Assembly (NCBI RefSeq): GCF_905475395.1
Contig: NC_058337.1
Coordinates: forward strand, 111,222,368-111,286,367
Direction: 5' to 3'
Source: Chrysoperla carnea
Taxonomy: Eukaryota; Arthropoda; Insecta; Neuroptera; Chrysopidae
Length of the DNA: 64,000 nt
Part shown: positions 39,722 to 50,518 of the stretch, piece after piece
How the letters are laid out: each line of letters opens with the position of its first letter
Position numbering within the stretch: the stretch's first letter is position 1
Program-made: the position numbers and the translations under genes
The notes under the pieces: model-generated
Database searches by the model: none
Seen by the model: only the letters and a program-made list of their open reading frames with translations
What the model was told of the DNA's origin: nothing

Positions 39722-41916
39722 TCAATTCCATTCAACTGCTCGAAAAACTGTATCATGATCAACAGATTTGTATTGTTTAAGTAAATCCTCTGCTAAATAT
39801 GTTTCTCGTGTACAAGTATCATTCATTGTGACAACACACACTGGATTAGTTCCATCGAAGTAGGCCACAGAATAGAATTCTATATTTAGTTGATGCACAT
39901 CGTTCATAATTTCATTCAGACATGAACATTGCCAGGGATTGAAACCAATTCGTATAAACTTTAAACACGACCGTTTTAAGAAACCTTTATCAAAGAATGT
40001 TAATTTATTCCCATGTAAGTGTAACCGTTCCACGGAACAATCTTCACCTTCAAATATCTCTGGCGATAAGTAAATTAACTGATTATTGTTTAATCTTACT
40101 TCAAATAATCTTGGAATATTAAATAGCTCGCTAGGTATAGATTTTAACATATTTTCAGATAAATCTAATTTTTCTAAAGATAACATATTTTTAAATAATT
40201 CACCATCAATTATTTGTAACAAATTGCGATGCAAATCTAAGTGATTTACATTATCTAAATAATCAAAAATTCCCACCTCTAATTTCTCAATATTATTTTC
40301 GGCCAATATTAAAATCTGCAATGTATCTCCCATTGATTTGAAAAAATATATGTCTATAGTTTTTAAGTTTGAATTTGAGACATCCAATGATATTAACCTA
40401 GATAACGGAGAAAAAAGATTGTAAGATAAATGCGTTAAATTACTTCCCGATAAATTCAAATCTAAAATACGTGATGATTCATCAGCGTATCCATCATGAA
40501 AGCTATTAAATGTTCCATATTGAATATCTGTGATACCATTCGAACTTAAACCTAATTTACTTAATTCAATAAGTTTAAAAAACACATTAGGCTCAAGCTG
40601 TTTTAGCTTGTTCTGATACAACATCAATGTTTTTAAGAGAATCAAATTATTAAAACTTCCGGGCTCAATATATGTAATTCGATTTCCCGACAAAAACAAT
40701 TCCTTAAGTTCAGTTAAATAAACAAAGATATCTTTTGGAACCGATTTTAAAGCATTTCCTTCTAAATTCAAGCAATGTAAATGTTTCAAATATTTAAAAA
40801 CTTCTGTATTTAGTTCGGAAATATCATTATAACTTAAATGTAAGTGCTTTAACTTGGTGTTTCGTTTAAATAAGCCCGGAGGTAAATCTGTTATCTTATT
40901 TTGATGTAATGATAAAAACTGTAAATTTCGTAATGGATGGAATATACCTAAAGGTAGGTCTCTAATCTTATTATAACTTAAAAATAGACGCTCCAGTCGA
41001 AGATTGTCTTGAAAAATATCATTCGATTCAAACTCAGAAATTTCGTTTGTTTGCAGATTTAAAATTTTTAAACGCCGTAAATGAAAGAAATAATGTTCTT
41101 TTAAAATTGTAAATTCACATAATTTTAAATTTAATTCAAGGATAGTAGCCGATGGCGTACGAAATGATACATATGTGTTAGCAATTCGCCATGTATCCGA
41201 TCGAAATGTATCAGGTTTTAAATCTGATAATGGATTAAAATTTAAATGAACTCGTTTTAATTTAACATTTTCTACAAATGTATTCGGTTCAATGTCTTTA
41301 ATTCTATTATCAACTAAATTAATCTCTTCTAATTGTGTTAATGACGTTAGTATATTTTTTATAACAGTTAATTTATTATTTGCAAGATTTAATTGAATTA
41401 AATCAGGTAATCTTGCAAATGTATCACGTAAAATATTACAGATGTAATTTTCACTCATGTTTAGGACACGTAATTGAACATTACCCTCAAACATTTTCGA
41501 AGGTAATGATTTTAAATGATTACGACTTAAATCTAAATAAATTAATGCTGGCATGTTGTTAAAAGCTGCAGTTTCGATGTTCTCGATACCATTATTAATT
41601 AATTTTAGAGTTGATAATTTTGGATACATAATTGCATTTCTACTTAATGTTTTTAATTTACTCTCAATAACATTTAATTCAATGAATGAATCCTAAAATA
41701 AAAAGAGGACATTATTTATAATAATCTTGTTTTTAGAAAATTTAAACTTCTTACTGTAGAATAAATATTTTTCACATTATTTATTTGTTCTAAATTTGAA
41801 TAATAACATTTTGCTATGGAATGATTACCAACATTAATTCTTTCACATTCCGTTTGAATATTTTTAATATTTAATATTAGCATAAATCCACTCAAAATTA
41901 ATCGATTCGATTTCAT
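39722..41916 (-). CDS. Secreted leucine-rich-repeat protein, tandem paralogue 3
   Basis: Exons 41755-41916 and 39722-41692, phase-0 intron of only 62 bp (ACA|gtaaga; ttttag|GAT). The product is 710 residues. The signal peptide starts MKSNRLILSG. The N-cap is CERINVGNHSIAKCYYSNL. Exon 1 carries three extra codons (VKNIYST) before the junction compared with the other two genes. About 22 LRRs follow, then the NPWQCSC LRRCT-like cap, ending RAVEWN. An in-frame ATG 42 bases further upstream (41958) would add a hydrophilic leader before the signal peptide; 41916 fits the paralogues better. By eye it looks closer to paralogue 2 than to paralogue 1 (shared LINNGI and SATI...ELNL stretches). It has no membrane anchor. 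It is the most 5' gene of the cluster in transcription order. Function unknown beyond extracellular LRR binding. Confidence 0.87.
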
Positions 41917-42007
41917 TGTAAATATGTTTAATTTTGCACTAGTATAATATTTAAACATATTTTACAAAACTTATAGAGATATAATTTAAACATGTAATGA
42001 CAAAACT

Positions 42008-42057
42008 TCAGGAGGAAAAATTGATTAAAGTTCTAATTTTTAATGAGGTCACGCTAT
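42008..42057 (-). promoter_or_regulatory. Conserved upstream block of LRR paralogue 3
   Basis: The + strand shows CAGGAGGAAAAATTGATTA followed by GGTCACGCTAT at 42047-42057, about 131 bp upstream of the ATG. The palindromic E-box of paralogue 2 is broken here (CACGCT). The proximal GGAAAAATT element is intact. Confidence 0.45.
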
Positions 42058-43019
42058 GGTCTATACCATAATTACACAAGACAGTAAAAAATTTACTTAC
42101 TCAGTGTAGAGAAAAATAAACAAATAAACTTACCATGACTTTAAACTTGTTGTACTGTTCGTGAAGTTATGTGTTCTTCTACAGAACCAGCCAAGCATGA
42201 AGCACTTAAATGACGTCATAAGGTACATTATCTCGATGTTATAGGCAATTCAAATGGCATATTTGAAATTAATATTTTCATCAATGATTTTTTATGAAAA
42301 CTTGTCAATTATAAGAGTCTGAATAGAGCTAAGATGGAATAGTACTGAGATTAGATGATATGAGCTTGTCGAAAAATGAGGTTATTAATAAAAATTAAAT
42401 TCTTGGAATCGATGCTTCTTATTGAGATATTATAGCTTATAGTATAGAAGCCGGTGGGTGATCGATCTTCACCCATTTTCTTGAGAATTTAAAAAAGTCC
42501 AGTTCTAAGTTATTCAATATGATAACTACCCATTGCCCATTTTTTTTGCTAATGGCAGATTAATTCAGGTTCAAAAGGCGCTTAGTTTTTAAGCTCCGCT
42601 TTATATAAGACATCTTTGAATCGAGAAACGAACTATCGAACTTAAAACCTAGACAGTTTAGTTTAACCTTTGTAATAAATACCAAGCCTTTTTAAGAGAA
42701 TTCAAAAGTGTGGGAAAAAATTACCAATTACGTAAACCGAGACCTGAATCTCACGAAATAGATTGGGTTTGATAAAAAAAAAATTATTCATTTATAATTT
42801 AGCCCTTTATTGGGAGTTATAATTCTAAAAACCTGAATTAGCATCAAAATAATTTCCAAGAAGCGAGGATCCACTGTAAATAATCCCGTTCCCTTCCAGC
42901 ATTCCGTATTCTCCTCTTCCTCTATATTATTGAAATAAATTACAAATCCGTGAATACTGATGTATAATAGTGTTCGCTGACTGAGCCGTGGGAACTAAAT
43001 TCAAAGATTTGTTGAATGC
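42058..43019. other. Intergenic region 5' of the LRR cluster
   Basis: Lies upstream of paralogue 3 and ends at the hAT transposase fragment. Apart from the shared promoter block at its edge, nothing is recognised. Confidence 0.4.
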
Positions 43020-43475
43020 TTGGAAAAAATCAGACTGTTTCTGCAAAATAAGGAAAAAATTGAACAATACCCACAGTTATTGGATGTTATTTGGCTTTCA
43101 AAATTGATGTTTTTGTACAGACGTATATTAACGTTTCATATGCCGACAAGCTTCGAATGCAAGAAGCTTCAAGGCACAAATAAAACAATTACCATCATGA
43201 TAGTTCTCATTCGTGCTTTTGATGCTAAACTGCATGCTTTCAGGAACGATATTATTACAAGTGTTTCTCAAACTTCTCCAAACAAGATATCAAAGTTTCT
43301 TTTATGGCACGTCTATGGCCTGATTAAATATTTCTTTAGGAAAAATGGCATTTTGATACATCAAGATTCGCCAATCCTGTCCTATACTGTAAGAAGATAT
43401 TTTATGCTCTATATAGATTTAAAATATTTTCGATTTGTCAAAAATAAAAATTTATCTAGTCAACTCTTAAAATAA
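43020..43475 (+). pseudogene. hAT-type (ZBED/GTF2IRD2-like) transposase fragment
   Basis: The frame contains FLQNKEKIEQYPQLLDVIWL, then LQGTNKTITIMIVLIRAFDA and KLHAFRNDI. These resemble the middle region of hAT-superfamily transposases of the Charlie/Buster group and their domesticated relatives (ZBED5, GTF2IRD2, FAM200), where the linking segment is normally a continuous dimerisation region. Here the segment after LSKLMFL is replaced by unrelated residues, there is no plausible ATG (the frame opens at TTG), and neither the BED finger nor the DDE-bearing parts were seen. I take it as a decayed remnant of an autonomous element. Confidence 0.6.
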
Positions 43476-44293
43476 AAATTTTATTCGACATTAACGACTA
43501 ATGCATACATTATGAAAAAGGATATATAAAATATTATGGGTACCATTTTGAGCATTGAATAATTGTTTTATAAATTTATTTCGAAATGTTATGTTTGCAA
43601 CATAAATTTTTCCAGTTATTGTTATTGGTAATATAAAGTTAATTTTATTTTCTTATAAGGAAAAAAAGGGAATTTTATTAAATATAAATAAAATATCTAT
43701 CGGTACCAATTTTGGTGTTTATACAATCTAACTTTTATACAATCTGTATGGTACGAGAGCTGGTAATCCTTTTACATTTGATGAAGTTAAACGAACACTT
43801 CTATCATTGTTTGCATGAAAATTGTCAGTGCCAAACCATCATTATTTTACTAAAACTTTCTTAAGCAAGCAAGCGCATTGATTTTTCGTATAGCCTTCTA
43901 TGTATTAAAAACGTTTAGTGCCGACATTTTATTGCACTAATGGCTGAAAATTCAAATCTTGCGTTTATTTTGGAATATACTTTATAATTATGGGTGAGTA
44001 GAATTTATACAAACAAATAATCCATCAGTACTTGTCGGTGCGTCTGTATGTAATTGTGTAACTTCTGTACGACTTCACTGATTGATGTTAATGAGAGAAA
44101 TATTGTACAAAAAGATATTACCACTTAAATGGGCGATTCATTGTTCAAATATTGTAGTCTTAAAATACACTTTTTCCTTTTCTACGGTACGAGTGGTAAC
44201 ATCTTTTTGGACGGCACATCACTCCCGCAATTAAAGTGGTCACTTAACATTGTCCTATTAACATGGAAATATCTTGTTGAAAAGCTTTGTATA

Positions 44294-44690
44294 TTAACGA
44301 ATTTCCGAAGGAATTGGAGCTATTGCTTTTGTATTGATGATGGAATTTGCAAAAAATTTCTTTAAATGTTCATCGATCCTATCTAATAGATGTCAAAAAT
44401 GAAAATGAAGAAGGGTTTTAGTATTTGAAAGGTCAAGTTCGTTAATGAGAAAATCGATCGATATATAGGGGTTGGTATGCGTAAAGAAATAATTTTGAAT
44501 TTTTTCCAAATAAAAAATATTTTTTTAATTTTTGATCAGTTTTAAGCAAAAAAGTACCCTGGTGATATTTTCTCTATAGACGCATAGTTTTCGAAATTCT
44601 TGAAAAATTAAAAATGCAATGTTCGATTTTAAGTAAAGTGTGTAATTTTTATTTAATCTCTGAGGGAATTCGCTTTGCTAACGCAGCTCC
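44294..44690 (+). repeat. Dispersed repeat family J, copy 2
   Basis: Colinear with the copy at 38878: CCGAAGGAATTGGAGCTATT, AAATGTTCATCGATCCTATC, AAAGGTCAAGTTCGTTAATG, TCTATAGACGCATAGTTTTC and CTCTGAGGGAATTCGCTTTG. Same orientation. Confidence 0.65.
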
Positions 44691-45343
44691 TTCCCTTAGA
44701 ATTTTTTGATTTTGTCAAATTGATGGTTCTTTGCTATGTTAGTCCATTACCTATTCTTGCTCGCAGTGACGTAGCCAAGTTAAAAAGCCATTTCGAAGGC
44801 CAGGTAATCACTGCGAGAACCAATACTTTAAATGTGTAGAGATCATTTCACTTTCTTTAAGTCTGAATAGCAAACCATTTACAAAACAACTGTTGTTTAA
44901 GAGAAAAAGAAAAATTGTGTGGTGATGCGAATGTATATAGTTAGAAATTGTCCAGCGATGTAACGGGTAACGGCTAGAATGTTTATATAAATTTATTATT
45001 TCTGATTATGACAGTTATATTGACCTTTTGTGTATGTATGTTAACAATTTTCATGTACATTTCTAGGTAATTTAGTTTGGATATATTCAAACATACATAA
45101 GGGTTTCAGTTAAATAAAGGGTTTTGTATTGGTACACCTACGTTCAAAAGAATTTAAAATAAACAAGAAGAATGAAGATAATCTTATACCGAAAACAATA
45201 CCGCTCGACTTGGTAATCAGTATAACTAATTCATATTCCATTATATACAAAGTTGTTGAATAAAAAGTTACACCTTAAATGGGAGAAACACAATGTTCAA
45301 TAAGATGTAGCCACTTAATATTTTATTTGAAAGCTCTGTAAGG

Positions 45344-45651
45344 CGAAAAAATATCGAGAGGTGCCGTGAGACACCCGGTTGGAACAATATTCTGTTCGTA
45401 CCTTGGTACAATATAAATGTAAGGATTATTTTTTTTATTTACAAGATATTTGATTCTTTAAAGAATTTAATTTTATAGCTACTTTAAGTTTTTACTTTAT
45501 GAAATAATATTGTAGTATTGCTTTAAAAAAGACATAATTCTGATTTAGTAGTCAACCCAATATATGAGTACATTACGTTTGGTTTGATTGTAAAGACATA
45601 ACATATTTTGTAAAAAAAAACAAATTGACAATTATAAAAAGATTTTTGCCG
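45344..45651 (+). repeat. Dispersed repeat family C, copy 2
   Basis: CGAGAGGTGCCGTGAGACAC, TTCGTACCTTGGTACAATAT, AAAAAAGACATAATTCTGAT and TTAGTAGTCAACCC, ending near ATTGACAATTATAAAAA. The 75 bases before it (ACCTTAAATGGGAGAAACAC) resemble those before the repeat at 44294. Confidence 0.65.
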
Positions 45652-47341
45652 CTCCTCAGAAAGAACTAGATAAGAAACTCATAAGAAAAAGTTGGAAGTT
45701 AGCCTAATTTATAATTTATAAATTTATATAGTGTAGCTATACTAATATTAATATTTAGTTCAAAATACAATTTTTAATTTACTTAAATATTCAATATATG
45801 TAAAAATAATTTCTTAAATAATTTTTTACGTATAGACCAATCTTTGTTTCTGACTATTTTCAAAATAACACTCTTTGCCCAATCTTATTTTAAAGTTTAA
45901 AATTTTGTAATCTAAAATTAATTTTGTAATGATTCATTTTCAATAAATTCGTGTGTACAAAAACTATATTGATTACAAAATGTTCTTATTGTTTTTCGTC
46001 ACAGATTTTAGTAAGTACTGGTATGAAAACATGTTCATGCATATTTTGTTTAATGTTTCTATTTCTTTCCCAATTCTGTTTTTTATTTACAAAACGAACA
46101 CATGTAATAGATACTTAAAATAAACTATTATTACCGTATTTACCCTACGTGATGCAAGAAAGTAACATAATCTTACGTCAATGTTGTCAAATATAAGTAA
46201 ATAAATACTTAGTCAAATTGACAGATTCTAAAATAAAAAATAATATAATTCTATACCAACATGATCCAATAAATCTGATAAATAAAAAGTCATTGTTCTA
46301 TAAGACTATAGCTTAAAAAACGGTAGGCCAATGCTTAAAAAGTTTACCGATTACGTCCCTGAAAAGATTTTGTCTTCAGTAACGGGATGTACTTTTTCGT
46401 GACCACTTTAAAAATCCAGAAAGAGAATATGGAAAAACATAATGCCAATACTTTTAGTGAGCTTCGCAGACTCCACTTTTATGGTTTCAACTGGTAGAAA
46501 TTGCTAAAACGCGGGAAGTTAGCATGTTTCCTTTATTTCTAATTCAACTTTTTAACCACTTTTCTGTCCATTGTTTTCGATGAGTTGGTGAAATCAACTT
46601 GTGAAAAGTGTGCTAGGAAGTATAAAAGTAAAAATTAGTTTGTAAGTGGTTCGAAAAAAAAAAAAATGAATAATCAATCACTACTTTGACCAGCGAAAAG
46701 TATGTTAAGGAACATATATCGTCAGTCGAAACCATAATACAAAAATTGAACAAATTGCAATCAGAATTTATGAAATAAAATTTTTTAAATTCATTTTTCC
46801 ATCAATGGAAAACAAAACTCGTGAGCAGTAGAAATGTGTTCTTTAAGTCATAGTTCCCCCTCATTTAATGTATTTTTTATTAAAATCTGTTTTGTAATGG
46901 CAGATACAAAACACAAACATACTTTACTGCTTAGCAAAATTGACATTTTTTGGTGAACCTAATATACGAAAGCAAAAAATATTCATATCACCTTCGCCAC
47001 GTTGTTTAAGTCTATATTATTGGGGAAAGTATGACTAAAAATCTAAGCAAAAAATGTAAATTATATAATTGATATTTATTAATGTTTTTATTATTTTCGA
47101 AACAAATTGATATGCAAAAATCCCTTACAGGTATTTTTTTTATTCATATCAGTATAATGAAAATAATAAAGAGTAAAAATAATATGAACATACAATTAAT
47201 TCATCAATTTTGATTTGTTAAATTTATGAAAATATTTAGATGAAACTCGTTGAGAAATCAGTGCATTAGATATTGCGCATTAACAGTAGTAAGCCGAAAC
47301 AAATTTCTGCAAGTATATCCGTGTCATATTATATATTTTAA
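45652..47341. other. Gene-free region 3' of the protease pair
   Basis: AT-rich, with no recognisable repeat and no supported frame. Confidence 0.4.
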
Positions 47342-47364
47342 TTTATTTTAATGAAGTTACATAT

Positions 47365-49400
47365 TTATACACCAGAATTTGTACGTATCCATTTTCTAAA
47401 ACTTGCAACACGTGTATATACACCTGGATATGGAGTAAGTCCACATGGTTTGATTGACCAAGATACCAAGCCAACTATTTTTCCATTAAAAGTTAATGGA
47501 CCACCTGAGTCACCCTTAAAATTAAAAAACAAATGAATTTTTAGCTCTTAAAATACCTTGAAAACAAAACTTACATTGCATTGTTCTTTCTCTCCACCTG
47601 GACTTCCCGCACATAGCATACTATCAACAACAGTCATTCCACTATTACCACCACCAAGATGAATACTTTTACATTCTTCAAGGTCCACCACAGTAAGGTT
47701 AGCTTTTTGTAACCTAGTAGGTGAATATCCACTTAAGCTCTGTGTAAATATAGAAAATGTTGTTAAAATTCTTTTTCCGTTTTCTGGAATCTAAATTTTT
47801 TAAGCAAACTTTGGATGGGTTTAGTATAAAATAAGAATAACAAGTAGGTGGTCAGGTTAGAGTTGCTGTCCTGGGGTGGGACACACTTATACCATAGGGT
47901 TCGTTGTGATACCGAAAAAGGATAGTCCGTTTATAATAAATTTATATCAGTGCTTGTATAAAAAAGTAAATTTGTGATGTTACTGCATAAGAAAATTTAG
48001 TTACAAATAAATTACTTACCGAATTAACTCCCCAGCCAGCTAAAAGTACGTTACTTCCTGCCGGTACAGGGTCGTCTGTATCAGGTAAAATTGCTGGTTG
48101 AACGTATTTACCAAACACTGCTGGTTCGGCTAGCTGTGAAATTTAAAATTCTTTTATATACCTATAATTAGAGAGTTACCTCTCATTATCGAATAAATAA
48201 TCCAAGGGAAGATAACAAGTAACTGAGCTGACTGTTGAAAAGCTATGCATATAGTTACATATTAATGCTTGTTTAGTAATTCTTAAAATTGATTAATGAC
48301 ACAAAATAAAACCGTAAGAGTTTTTGAAAAAATTGTTTCAAACAAAAGGAGCAATTTGGTCTTACTAATTTTTCTTCCATTTATTACGGTTTAATAAAGT
48401 ATTAAAAGCTCTATAATCGAATCCACAAATTTTTTTTTCTAGAACATTTTATATCTAGAACACGTTATACAAATTTGAACTTACTATATCTTATCGTTTT
48501 TTGAGTTATCATATTCAATATTCCCAAGTATTACACTAAATTTAATGTAATCCTAGCATATGGCATAAAAAGGATATAGAAATTTTTATGTACCTTGAGT
48601 AAAGCAATGTCATTTTCTAATGTCCAGCTATCATATTTTTTATTAACGATTTTTGCTGCAACCGCAATTACTGTTTCATCATCAGCGTTTGAATCAATGT
48701 CTAAAACTCCGTATTGTATTGATTCGGCACTGTGAAAACAAATAAAACTTATTACTGGCTTCTAACCTTTTCATGAAACTCATCATCATAATGATCTATC
48801 TATCAAACACTTTTTGCCACCAAAATCAAAAAAATTTTGTTTCAGATTTTTTCCCATAAATACAATAATATATTTGTCACAGTTTTGGGTTTCTAAACAA
48901 GTAAGCGAAGCAGTATATTCAGGTTATTAGGCAGTTAACGCGCTTGATATATCGTTTAATAATCCTTTGTTTACTAGCAACGAAAACTGGTCAATAATTA
49001 TTATGTGTTAAAATAAATAATATAAACATCGAAATTGAAAAGATAATTTAAAATGTTCTTACGATGGAGCGCAATGTGCAGCAGTTAGCACGTAATCCTT
49101 AGAAATTAAAACTCCACCACAGTTTTGATCACCACTGTCCCGACGTAAAGAAACCTTTTAGAAAATAATTTCTTATTAAATAAGTAGTCTTTAACTACAC
49201 CAAAGATATGGAATAACTCTTACAATTGAAGGAACATCTCCTAAATTGGCATCTTCACCTCCTATAACTCTATTTTCAAGAGACGCTCCTAAAATCACAA
49301 AAATTTAATGAATTGAACACCTAAGAATATGTTTTCACTAAGGATTAATACCCAAAATTGGTATAACCAACGTAATTAGAAGAATACAAAATCGCAACAT
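47365..49400 (-). CDS. Secreted S1 (chymotrypsin-fold) serine protease, tandem copy 1
   Basis: Seven exons on the minus strand: 49352-49400, 49224-49288, 49063-49154, 48594-48729, 48020-48133, 47575-47739 and 47365-47514. They total 771 bases and give 256 residues. The signal peptide is [18 protein letters not shown] six-residue propeptide ASLENR is followed by the mature start VIGG at residue 24. The catalytic triad is visible: His65 in TAAHC, Asp109 in ENDIALL and Ser210 in GDSGGP. Six cysteines fit the three conserved disulfides of invertebrate chymotrypsin-like enzymes. Position 189 (chymotrypsin numbering) is Glu in KEQCN and 216 is Ser in SWS, so neither classic trypsin (Asp189) nor classic chymotrypsin specificity can be assigned. 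The terminal segment is [15 protein letters not shown] minus-strand AATAAA lies at 47342-47347, just past the stop. The short propeptide and lack of a clip domain suggest a digestive or secreted effector protease more than a cascade clip protease. Confidence 0.9.
47836..47915 (-). mobile_element. SINE 3' fragment inside protease copy 1 intron 5
   Basis: The minus strand reads GGTATCACAACGAACCCTAT and then AAGTGTGTCC...GGACAGCAA. This corresponds to the 3' part of the SINE in the equivalent intron of copy 2. The tRNA-like head is absent here. Confidence 0.55.
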
Positions 49401-49429
49401 GATTATATATCTTGCTTGGAAGGAAAACT

Positions 49430-49492
49430 TTTTTAATTGTACCAAAATACTTGATTTTTAAGTGACTTATATATTTATGACACTTGAATTTT
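49430..49492 (-). promoter_or_regulatory. Proximal promoter of serine protease copy 1
   Basis: A TATATAAG string lies on the minus strand at 49466-49473, about 66 bp before the ATG. The flanking segments AAAATTCAAGT, CACTTAAAAAT and TATTTTGGTA are shared with the region upstream of copy 2. This would put the start of transcription close to 49440. Confidence 0.5.
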
Positions 49493-50518
49493 ATCACTAA
49501 TATTAATTCAATGTTATCTAACCTTGTATCAAATATTAAATTTTGAATGTTTAGGATTATTATTTTTTTGCCAAACATAGTCAAACTTCCATACGCGGTA
49601 TACCTACCAATTATAGCGTGTTCAATAACCGCTGCAAGATAAAATTCAGCATGTTATGGACTAAATTTGCCGGTAGTGGACACCAAATATACATATAACC
49701 AAACAAACCATGATTATTTTTAGTTACGGGAACGAAGTTAGTCCCTTACTTTTGAGGTCGTATTCTTAGATTAAATTCCAATACCTAATTAAATAACTTG
49801 TGTAAATTTTCTAACTCAGTTTTTCTTATTTATGAACGAAATATCATGAAATTTGAGGTTTTGTGCACCTTCATAGCGTTTCCGAATTCATCTAAAGTGT
49901 TTTAAAAATATACAAATAAGCTAAGTTCTTTGTGGGATCAACTTCTTATCACTCTTATTCTTTTTTTATGCCAAAATATCATTTTTTTACGGTTAAAGGA
50001 TTAGTTAATTCTAAAGGAGTGGTTTTTTTGTAGGAGTAACCTTTCTCGAGTCGCATTCCAATAAAAACCTTCTAATGGAAGGAGAATGTGACCTTAGTGA
50101 TGGAACTCTTCTACTCACGATTTTTTTATCAAACAATAATTTTTTAAAGTTTTAAAATATCATACTTAGTGAAATGTATGTATAAAAATTATCTGAGATT
50201 ATACTTCCTGTTATGATGAGGGAGTTAACAATTGGAAACAAAATTATTTTGTATTAAATATAAGAATGACTGTGTGAACAGGCGTTTCATATTTTTGATT
50301 AGGGTTTTCTACCAATAAAATATTATGTCAATTTGAAAGTTACACTGATGATAGTAGATTCTATGTGGAATCGATTGCTTTGTGTTTTGGCAGTCAAGTC
50401 AGAACGAAGGATAGTACAGGTCAATTAATGGGAGGATTCCAAAACAACGACAATGAAATATACAGTGCTCAAAGTTACCATTTATTTATCAAAGTAATTA
50501 TTTATTTAAGTTACAAAT

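Noticed and set aside
43020-43475. 151-residue frame as an intact gene
   Set aside because: It matches only the middle of a hAT-type transposase, opens at TTG, and has a scrambled segment; better read as a fossil.
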